A stretch of DNA of 5,602 nt from Nanosynbacter sp. (lineage in GTDB: Bacteria; Patescibacteriota; Saccharimonadia; Saccharimonadales; Saccharimonadaceae). The position numbers and the translations under genes were made by a program. Every line of letters begins with the position of its first letter. The stretch's first letter is position 1. Positions 1-5,602 of this stretch are shown one piece after another. The notes beneath the pieces are model-generated. The model did not search any database. It saw only the letters and a program-made list of their open reading frames with translations, and was not told the origin of the DNA. The DNA lies in the NCBI GenBank assembly GCA_015257705.1, contig JABZJR010000046.1:1-5602 (forward strand), read 5' to 3'.

Positions 1-546
1 GACATTAATAATAATATGGTTGTCTTTAACATTCGCGACTTGGAAGATGAACTGCGACCAACAGCGATGTATATTGTTCTGAATCATATCTGGAATATTA
101 CGCGTACCGACCAGAGAAAGCGTATGTTGATTGTTGACGAGGCTTGGCAATTGATGAAATATGACGATTCTGCCAATTTCTTATTCTCACTAGCCAAACG
201 CGCCCGCAAATATCAATTAGGATTAACGACGATCACGCAGGACGTGGAAGACTTCGTCGGAAGTAAAATGGGGCGAGCAATCGTTTCTAACTCCTCAATG
301 CAACTACTTTTGAAGCAGTCCGCCAGCGCCGTTGACGTTTTGGCGCAAGTGTTTAAATTGACAGATGAAGAGCAGAAACGACTAGCCAATTTCCCAGTTG
401 GGCAAGGATTATTCTTTGCTGGACAAAATCACGTTCACATCCAGATTCAGGCTAGCGACACCGAATATAACTTGATCAATACAAATCCCGTATCACAACA
501 AATAAAACCGTCAGATTCACCGATCGGCGGCTACGGAGCGGTGTAG
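1..546 (+). CDS. virB4: VirB4/TraC-family type IV secretion ATPase, C-terminal part (5' end outside window)
   Basis: The reading frame is open from the first base and ends at TAG 544-546, leaving 181 residues; the ATG at nt 16 is probably an internal methionine, because the frame continues upstream of it. VirB4 proteins are membrane-associated AAA+/RecA-fold ATPases that power assembly and transport in type IV secretion and conjugation systems. Seen here: a Walker B strand LIVDE (residues 43-47) within RMLIVDEAWQLM, a basic ARKYQLGL segment, then TTITQDVEDF with a Gln (residue 80) in the position of the conserved VirB4/VirD4 Q motif, and SNSSMQLLLKQS, matching the strand that follows in VirB4 C-terminal domains. 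Walker A would lie upstream. The family call is firm; choosing VirB4 over a related TraC/TraG-type ATPase is less so, but a wall hydrolase two genes downstream fits VirB4. The next gene starts 17 bp later. Confidence 0.88.
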   Translation, partial: DINNNMVVFNIRDLEDELRPTAMYIVLNHIWNITRTDQRKRMLIVDEAWQLMKYDDSANFLFSLAKRARKYQLGLTTITQDVEDFVGSKMGRAIVSNSSMQLLLKQSASAVDVLAQVFKLTDEEQKRLANFPVGQGLFFAGQNHVHIQIQASDTEYNLINTNPVSQQIKPSDSPIGGYGAV

Positions 547-563
547 AAAAATAGCGAGAAAAT

Positions 564-3500
564 ATGGCACGAGTTGATTATACGACAGATTCCGAAACTG
601 ACAGCAGATTAAATCCTGCTGAGCAGGCTGAGTTTGATCAGATCTCGGCTGGTTATGACAGTGGATCGGAGTTAAGTGGTCGCGAAAGAGATGTCATAAA
701 TGACCTTGAATCTCAGTTTGACAATAAAGATTCAGACTTGAATCCTAGCCAAAACGATTCCGCCAGCGCTGCCGTCAATGACCAAGAATCTTCCGTACCT
801 AACAACGGATTTTATGAACCGTCCAATGACAAAAAACGAAACAATTTAAAATCTACTCTAAAGCTTGCGAAAAAAAGTAGAGGCATAATAGCTATAGTTG
901 GTATTCTACTTTCCTTAGCAGCCACTTTTTCAGCTCTTCTGCCATTAAAATTAAATTCTCTACTGGACAATATAGACCAACAGATAGGAAGCGTTGCTCA
1001 TTATTCAGTAGAAGAACGTTTGCAATATATAACCACACGCTGGTTGGCTATGAGAGTTATGAAAGAAGCCTACCCTGGAGATGAACACCTAGTTTTTTGT
1101 AAAGGCGGTGGTATAATATGCTCACTCACTTCAACAAAATATTCCGCTTGGTTTGAGAGAATGCTTGACGCTGAATTTAAAAAAGAAGGCAGAAATATAA
1201 GAGTAGTTATAAATTCCCATGGACGTTCGGGATTGGGGGGCAAGGCTTCTCATTTCACTATCAAAAACGTTAACAAAGACCTTGACAGTGTAATGAAAGG
1301 CATAGAAAAAGAGGTTGGTCATAAGGAAATAAGGAAAAGAATTAAGAATGATATAAAACGAGTACACGGTCGTAATTATTTAATGCGCTTTATATCCAAA
1401 CGTATTCTATATAATAAATATGGCGTAAAATCGTTTAATATTATACCCGAAAAACACGTTAGAGCATGGAAAGATTTTAAGGCGAAGATTAAGTCTGAAT
1501 TCGCTTCTCGTGCCATCGCAAAAATATCACCAAAACTTGCCGCCGTCTTATCGTGTATTAATGGTAGAGATGCCTTAGGTTGTGCAGAAACACTCGATAA
1601 GCTTAAAACCAAACTAGATGGAGATGTAGAAAAAAAAGAGAATGCCCTTAAGGAAAAACCCAACGATCCTAAAGCAAAATTGGATTACGAAGCCGCTAAA
1701 TCCAACAAAAATACTTTTAGTAAATTTACCGATAATCTAGCTAATGGCGACGGTCTTATTGCAAAAATAATAAACAAAGAGCTAATGAAAAAATTCACAA
1801 CTGCTTCGGCTATCGTAGGCACGATTGATATGGCTGCTGGCTTCATAGGTGCCCTAGACTCGGGTACTCTTGAAGTTATAGGACGAGCTCAAGTCGCCCA
1901 AACCTACGCCTCTTTTGCTTACGATGAAGGCATTAGTCCAGTTGTAGTAAATGATATGATGAAAACTGGAGACTTACAAGATATTCGATATTTAGAGCTT
2001 GCGACAAGTTTATTTGACGGGGCAGAATCATCACCACTGTACAGTGAAATTCAGGCTGGTGGAATCACATCATCTATACTCCCAATCCTATCTGGCAACA
2101 GTGTATCTGCATCTGGCGGAATACGAACTAAATGTACTGTTGACGGCAAAGAGAAGGTTGTTACATTAGATCCAGGCGAACTTGTTTGTCCTGAAAAGAA
2201 AGTTGTCCAGGATTATACAGCATTTACCAAAAATCCAGCATGGCAAGTATTAGCCGCAGTAGCTAACTTTTGGAATAATTCTATAGGAGCTGTAATTGAC
2301 GTAGCTCAGGATATAGCATCCCAAATAACAGAACCTATCGTAAACTTTGTAACTCAATTACCTGGAATTAAGCAGGTATTAGACTTTTCGCAGGACATAA
2401 TGGGCACCTTAGTGCAATGGGCAATTAGCTACATATTTAATATTCCAAACGTCGGCATTGACGCTCCAGGTAATAATAATTACGAAGGTTTGGTTGGCGC
2501 ACAGATGGTCTCAACGGCGGATAGTCTAGAAAACGGCAAAACAGAGTCTGGGTCTGGTATCGGTGGTAAATTATTGAGCGATAATGAATTGGCGATGATA
2601 GCAACAAAAACAGAGCAAGAAGATAAGGAAGATTTTGAGCAACAGCCGATGCTAGCAAAGATATTTGACCCTAACTTGAGAAATTCAGTAGCAAATCAAA
2701 TGCTTGCCATAATGCCAATCGGTAAAAAATCTGCCATTAATTTCTTGGCAAAAACACCAGCCTTATTATTGTCGCCATTAATGCCGAACAATCGAGCTTC
2801 AGCGGCCACTAATAGATTAGCTGTCATGAAATCTATGGGAATACCTTGGTATGGGTATACAGATCCTGAAGTATTGAACGCCGATCCAAATAAATACACC
2901 GCAGAAACCTGTAAGACATACGATGAAACTCGAAAGAAGAGCTTAGAGAGAGATAGAAGCACAGGGTATGTCGTTCCTGTTTACAAAACCTCCGATCCTT
3001 GTGCTTTAGAGGAGGTAGTAGCTGGTATATTAGCGGAGCGTGCGGGCGATACTGATAGTAAATATTACATTAAAGATCCTAGTGGCAGTAGTAATAGTTC
3101 AAAGTCTTCATCTTCAACCGGTGAAGCTGTCGGAGAGCCCGAATTAGAAGAGGCACAGCAGACAGGATGGGGTGGTCATAGCAATGGCGAAATTTCAGAA
3201 TCAGATTTACAAACCCTATCATTTTCTCCTGAAAGTAAAATGAATAAACAGGCCGCGTCGGCTATGGAAGAGATGAATAAAGCATATAAGGCTGATAACG
3301 GATCTAACTTAACCATTAATGAGGCATATCGAGATTGCGCAACACAAATTAGATATAGTAAAGAACTAGGATCAAGAGCGGCTCCAGCCCCCCCATGTAT
3401 ATCAAACCACGGTTGGGGTCTTGCTGCGGACATTAATGTTGGAGGTTTTGATTCTCCCGTATACAAATGGCTCGAGGCGAACGCGCATAAATACGGCTAC

Positions 3501-3575
3501 GTTAATCCGCCTTGGGCAAAGCCTGGCGGCAGCAAGCCTGAGCCGTGGCACTGGGAGTATGCAAGGAAGGTTTAA
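564..3575 (+). CDS. Large single-pass envelope protein with C-terminal VanY-type D-Ala-D-Ala peptidase (M15) domain
   Basis: This 1003-residue protein has four parts. Residues 1-90 are acidic, Ser/Asp/Asn-rich and probably disordered. A basic stretch (90-106) precedes one clear membrane helix (about 107-128), giving a cytoplasmic N-terminus and an exported body. Residues 130-830 match no family I recognise: they are Lys/Arg-rich to about 390, then carry moderately hydrophobic segments near 411-432, 556-585 and 588-628. A Ser-rich linker (840-852) leads to the C-terminal domain (about 890-1003), which has the M15 zinc-peptidase pattern SxHxxGxAxD (Ser947, His949, Gly952, Asp956) and ExxH (Glu993, His996). 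M15B enzymes remove terminal D-Ala from peptidoglycan stem peptides or cleave related bonds, so the domain looks catalytically complete. Cys924 and Cys945 may pair. The ATG at 564 has only a weak AGCGAG ribosome site (553-558). The gene may supply a VirB6- or channel-like part of the T4SS, but that is inference from position. Confidence 0.85.
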   Translation: MARVDYTTDSETDSRLNPAEQAEFDQISAGYDSGSELSGRERDVINDLESQFDNKDSDLNPSQNDSASAAVNDQESSVPNNGFYEPSNDKKRNNLKSTLKLAKKSRGIIAIVGILLSLAATFSALLPLKLNSLLDNIDQQIGSVAHYSVEERLQYITTRWLAMRVMKEAYPGDEHLVFCKGGGIICSLTSTKYSAWFERMLDAEFKKEGRNIRVVINSHGRSGLGGKASHFTIKNVNKDLDSVMKGIEKEVGHKEIRKRIKNDIKRVHGRNYLMRFISKRILYNKYGVKSFNIIPEKHVRAWKDFKAKIKSEFASRAIAKISPKLAAVLSCINGRDALGCAETLDKLKTKLDGDVEKKENALKEKPNDPKAKLDYEAAKSNKNTFSKFTDNLANGDGLIAKIINKELMKKFTTASAIVGTIDMAAGFIGALDSGTLEVIGRAQVAQTYASFAYDEGISPVVVNDMMKTGDLQDIRYLELATSLFDGAESSPLYSEIQAGGITSSILPILSGNSVSASGGIRTKCTVDGKEKVVTLDPGELVCPEKKVVQDYTAFTKNPAWQVLAAVANFWNNSIGAVIDVAQDIASQITEPIVNFVTQLPGIKQVLDFSQDIMGTLVQWAISYIFNIPNVGIDAPGNNNYEGLVGAQMVSTADSLENGKTESGSGIGGKLLSDNELAMIATKTEQEDKEDFEQQPMLAKIFDPNLRNSVANQMLAIMPIGKKSAINFLAKTPALLLSPLMPNNRASAATNRLAVMKSMGIPWYGYTDPEVLNADPNKYTAETCKTYDETRKKSLERDRSTGYVVPVYKTSDPCALEEVVAGILAERAGDTDSKYYIKDPSGSSNSSKSSSSTGEAVGEPELEEAQQTGWGGHSNGEISESDLQTLSFSPESKMNKQAASAMEEMNKAYKADNGSNLTINEAYRDCATQIRYSKELGSRAAPAPPCISNHGWGLAADINVGGFDSPVYKWLEANAHKYGYVNPPWAKPGGSKPEPWHWEYARKV
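3563..3570 (+). promoter_or_regulatory. Strong Shine-Dalgarno AAGGAAGG that fixes the start of the transglycosylase gene
   Basis: AAGGAAGG lies 10 bases before the ATG at 3581 and inside the last codons of the upstream gene, which stops at 3575. It supports ATG 3581 over the in-frame GTG at 3545, which would add 12 residues overlapping the upstream gene and would bury the signal peptide. It is the best ribosome site in the window; the genes on either side have only GCGAG-type sites. Confidence 0.75.
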
Positions 3576-3580
3576 TTAAA

Positions 3581-4795
3581 ATGAAAAAGTCTATTATATT
3601 TTCTATGATCGCAATATTATTGCTATCACAAAACACCTCAGCTCTAACGGAGGCTGATTATCCTGCTCAAAATATACGATTATATAGTTCAAAAAGTTCT
3701 GCCTGTACCGAAGCAGCAGGATCTGTGTCAGCCGAATTATCTAAAAATATCCCATCGGACTGGGGGAAAATTTTTTCCGCAGCAGCAGAAAAGCACGGCG
3801 TTAATCCTAACTTTCTAGCAGCATTATACTTAACAGAACAGGGAAACACTTGGAAACCACTAAACTCTCAATGGGCATCTTCACCGGTTGGCGCTAGTGG
3901 TCCTATGCAATTTATGCCGGGAACGTGGAGTGGTCACGCCGAAGACGGAGACGGGGATGGTAAGGCTGACATTATGAACCCTTATGATGCTGTTTTTTCT
4001 GCCGCACACCTAGTTAAGTCTCTGAGTACTGATAAAAATACTCCATTAGGCGACATTGGTAGTCCATGGAAGCGGGAACCTATGACAATTCTATATGCAG
4101 CGGGTGCTTACAACTGGGGCGGAGGTAATATTCAAAACCACACGTCTGACTCCAGTCCTTTAACTGATGCTCCAACGGAAACTCAAAACTATCTTAAAAA
4201 TATCTACGAACTATTTAACAGCGACTTTACAAAATCAGGTCACCCAAACTACAAAGATCCGGCACCTTCAGGAGAAGGTGGTAGCGAAAATAACTCAGCT
4301 AATGTGTCAAATTGCGCAAATAGTGGCGGCGTACATGCCGGAAGTATAGTAGAAACGGCAAAAGGGCTTATAAATAAAGACAATCCAGGCACACCCTCAC
4401 AGGCATATGAAGACGCTCGTGCCAAATATAACCCAGAAGCGGGTGGCGATATGACAGACTGTGGAAAATATGTCGCTACCGTTATGCGCGCCAGTGGAGC
4501 CGACCCAGACTACCCACCAGCAGGCACCAGCATCCAAAGAGATTATGTAATTAATTCATCAAAATATACCATCATAAATACTAAATCTCCTAGTGATCTT
4601 CAGCCTGGCGATATATTAGTCTACAGCGGTTCGGGATCTTACGGGCACACAATGATATATATCGGAGATCAGGGTGACGGTAATGTCGCAGTAGAGGCAT
4701 CTCTTGGAGATCATCCTCCTAGATACGCAAATATTGGTCGCGTACAGACTCAATTGGGATATTCAACTAACGTAGTAGCGAGGTTAAATAAATAA
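3581..4795 (+). CDS. Secreted bifunctional peptidoglycan hydrolase: lytic transglycosylase (SLT) plus NlpC/P60-like domain; VirB1/PrgK-like
   Basis: The 404-residue product starts with a signal peptide (MKKS, hydrophobic core 5-16, likely cleavage after the Ala in NTSA, residue 21). Residues 58-215 form a lysozyme-like transglycosylase domain: the probable catalytic acid is Glu86 in ALYLTEQGN, followed by SGPMQFMPGTW (106-116) and GAYNWGGGN (175-183). A DGDGDGKAD loop (122-130) resembles an EF-hand calcium loop, as in MltB/Slt35-type enzymes. A Gly/Ser/Asn-rich linker (about 222-250) joins it to an NlpC/P60- or CHAP-like domain (252-404) with Cys294 in TDCGKYV and His356 in YGHTMIYIGD as nucleophile and base; the third polar residue is uncertain. 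The first domain cuts glycan strands, the second stem peptides. SLT plus NlpC/CHAP is the usual layout of the wall hydrolase in Gram-positive conjugation systems (PrgK, TcpG, VirB1-like). There is no lipobox; the mature protein is probably free or held by the T4SS. Confidence 0.88.
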   Translation: MKKSIIFSMIAILLLSQNTSALTEADYPAQNIRLYSSKSSACTEAAGSVSAELSKNIPSDWGKIFSAAAEKHGVNPNFLAALYLTEQGNTWKPLNSQWASSPVGASGPMQFMPGTWSGHAEDGDGDGKADIMNPYDAVFSAAHLVKSLSTDKNTPLGDIGSPWKREPMTILYAAGAYNWGGGNIQNHTSDSSPLTDAPTETQNYLKNIYELFNSDFTKSGHPNYKDPAPSGEGGSENNSANVSNCANSGGVHAGSIVETAKGLINKDNPGTPSQAYEDARAKYNPEAGGDMTDCGKYVATVMRASGADPDYPPAGTSIQRDYVINSSKYTIINTKSPSDLQPGDILVYSGSGSYGHTMIYIGDQGDGNVAVEASLGDHPPRYANIGRVQTQLGYSTNVVARLNK

Positions 4796-4797
4796 TT

Positions 4798-5523
4798 ATG
4801 TTCAATACTTTTATGCAATTAGATCGCAAAGTTAAGATTGCTATTATTTCATTCGTAGGGTTATCCATTTCACTTATAATCTACGCAGTTTATCTACTGC
4901 AATTCGATGCCACGATATACGTATATTCCATACCCGACAACTTGACGATGTCTTATGGCGACGTAAAAAACCAGCGAATTTCATCCAGGAAAGATATTAA
5001 AGTAAAGCACGGTAACTATAAATTTACCTTCTCAGCTAACGGATTTGAAAGTTATACTACAGAAATAAATATTAGCAAAAATGAGAAGAAAAACATCATA
5101 TTCGCCTTAGAACCTATTACAGATGAAGCTAAAAAAGAATACGCAAAAGACAAGTACGCTGACATCAAGGAGGGTATAGCTGGTAAAAAAGGTAAAGAAG
5201 CTACTCGTCAATTGGAAAATAAAAATCCTGCTATCAAATCTTTACCTATCCACGGCAGAGATTTCTATATATTTCCATGCGACAGATATCGATCTGGAGG
5301 AGATAAGACTATAGGAATATGTATAACAGTAACGGACTATTTTAACCACTCTCAAATTGACGAGGCATTTACCAAGCTAAAAGAAAAGGGAATAAATCAA
5401 GAAGACTATGACATCAAAGTCAATAATCACATCTGGCCAACAGAGAAAGAAAGGTCTACAGGAGTTGCAGTTCAATGTAGAGGTTCAAATCCTGACTGGT
5501 GCTATACTTATAGAGATATCTAA
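4798..5523 (+). CDS. Single-pass membrane protein with PEGA-like domain and four-cysteine C-terminal domain; function unknown
   Basis: The 241-residue product has a short basic N-terminus, one membrane helix at about 13-34, and an external part. Residues 38-106 look like a PEGA domain: a beta-rich unit with the pattern of a short loop, then IKVKHGNYKFTFSANGFESY, then ending in a NIIFALEPI strand. PEGA domains are found in bacterial surface proteins and are thought to support attachment or scaffolding at the wall. A charged helix (about 108-145) links to a C-terminal alpha/beta domain (150-241) that I cannot assign; it carries all four cysteines (161, 175, 227, 235), which could make two disulfides outside the cell. 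The gene starts 2 bp after the previous stop; the only ribosome site is GCGAGG (4778-4783), 14 bases from the ATG, so translation may depend on coupling. Topology resembles VirB8 proteins (N-in, one helix, small external domain), but no VirB8 sequence motif is visible. It is last in the operon. Confidence 0.72.
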   Translation: MFNTFMQLDRKVKIAIISFVGLSISLIIYAVYLLQFDATIYVYSIPDNLTMSYGDVKNQRISSRKDIKVKHGNYKFTFSANGFESYTTEINISKNEKKNIIFALEPITDEAKKEYAKDKYADIKEGIAGKKGKEATRQLENKNPAIKSLPIHGRDFYIFPCDRYRSGGDKTIGICITVTDYFNHSQIDEAFTKLKEKGINQEDYDIKVNNHIWPTEKERSTGVAVQCRGSNPDWCYTYRDI

Positions 5524-5602
5524 CTCTTAAGCGGCATAATAATGTGCGTATAATCAGGATTTTTTACTTGCTCGCGAATTACGCACGGCGACAATTTACC
5601 AT
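5520..5602 (-). CDS. dnaN: C-terminal end of probable DNA polymerase III sliding clamp subunit beta (partial)
   Basis: This was found by reading the minus strand; the fragment is too short to be listed as an ordinary ORF. From the window edge the frame reads 26 residues, beginning GKLSPCVIREQ and ending DYTHIIMPLKS, with a TAG stop at complement 5520-5522. The clamp family ends with a proline-containing strand of the type P-x-(V/L)-I/L-R followed, after a short acidic loop, by Y-x-x-(I/V)-(I/L)-M-P-(V/L/M)-(R/K) at the extreme C-terminus, and this fragment fits both parts. DnaN is the ring-shaped processivity clamp that holds DNA polymerase on DNA. The call rests on 26 residues, so another protein is possible, though no other family with this ending comes to mind. 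The gene points toward the T4SS operon, and its stop overlaps the stop of the PEGA-like gene by 3 bp of CDS. Confidence 0.72.
   Translation of the reverse strand, partial: GKLSPCVIREQVKNPDYTHIIMPLKS

Noticed and set aside
16..18. ATG at 16 as a true start of a short 176-residue ATPase gene
   Set aside because: The frame is open to base 1, and the product begins in the middle of an ATPase core just before Walker B with no Walker A, so it is an internal Met of a gene cut by the window edge.
1112..1117. TATAAT resembling a -10 promoter element inside the large gene
   Set aside because: No acceptable -35 element lies 16-18 bp upstream, and such hexamers are common in AT-rich coding sequence.
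1131..3466. Several minus-strand ORFs of 73-96 residues opposite the large envelope-protein gene
   Set aside because: They are antisense to a continuous gene with recognisable domains, have no ribosome sites that I could see, and their sequences look like complements of Lys/Ser-rich coding (Phe/Leu/Ser-rich).
3545..3580. GTG at 3545 as the start of the transglycosylase gene, giving a 416-residue product
   Set aside because: It would overlap the upstream gene by 31 bp, lacks a ribosome site and puts 12 non-signal residues before the signal peptide. ATG 3581 has AAGGAAGG at proper spacing and an immediate MKKS signal sequence.
4167..4349. Plus-strand 60-residue ORF inside the transglycosylase gene
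   Set aside because: It lies in another frame of a gene with clear domains on both sides, has no ribosome site and shows low-complexity residues typical of a shadow frame.
5549..5554. TATAAT on the plus strand after the last gene, considered as a promoter
   Set aside because: There is no -35 match at suitable spacing, and it falls within codons of the convergent gene (Asp-Tyr-Thr region).
5544..5586. 7-bp inverted repeat GTGCGTA / TACGCAC and a T6 run at 5560-5565, considered as a terminator for the operon
   Set aside because: The loop would be 29 bases, the T run lies inside the loop and not after the stem, and the whole lies in probable dnaN codons. A 7-bp match at this distance is not unlikely by chance.

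Overview
The window looks like a chromosomal segment of a Candidate Phyla Radiation bacterium, most likely Saccharibacteria (TM7) or a close relative. This placement rests on overall resemblance (AT-leaning sequence, very tight gene packing, long single-pass envelope proteins with acidic Ser/Asp-rich tails beside a VirB4-type ATPase), not on a marker phylogeny. The standard genetic code works throughout: no in-frame TGA has to be read through.

Layout: four plus-strand genes fill nt 1-5523 with gaps of 17, 5 and 2 bp, so they are almost certainly one operon whose promoter lies upstream of the window. They are (1) the C-terminal part of a VirB4/TraC-like type IV secretion ATPase; (2) a 1003-residue single-pass envelope protein ending in a complete VanY-type D-Ala-D-Ala peptidase domain; (3) a secreted 404-residue protein with a lytic transglycosylase (SLT) domain followed by an NlpC/P60-like cysteine peptidase domain, the architecture of VirB1/PrgK-type T4SS wall hydrolases; (4) a 241-residue single-pass protein with a PEGA-like beta domain and a four-cysteine C-terminal domain. 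On the minus strand, nt 5520-5602 encode the last 26 residues of a protein whose ending strongly resembles the DNA polymerase sliding clamp DnaN. Its stop codon overlaps the stop of gene 4 tail to tail.

How the genes may work together: the ATPase would supply energy at the inner face of the membrane. Genes 2 and 3 carry three different peptidoglycan-cleaving activities (glycan strand, stem peptide, terminal D-Ala or cross-link region), predicted to act outside the membrane. Gene 4 may anchor or scaffold the assembly at the wall. The likely whole is a chromosomally fixed, monoderm-style type IV secretion or conjugation apparatus with an unusually rich wall-remodelling module. Whether it moves DNA, takes up DNA or delivers proteins to a partner cell cannot be read from this window.

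No tRNA, rRNA, CRISPR array, insertion sequence or intrinsic terminator was seen, and no stretch longer than 17 bp lies outside a gene.
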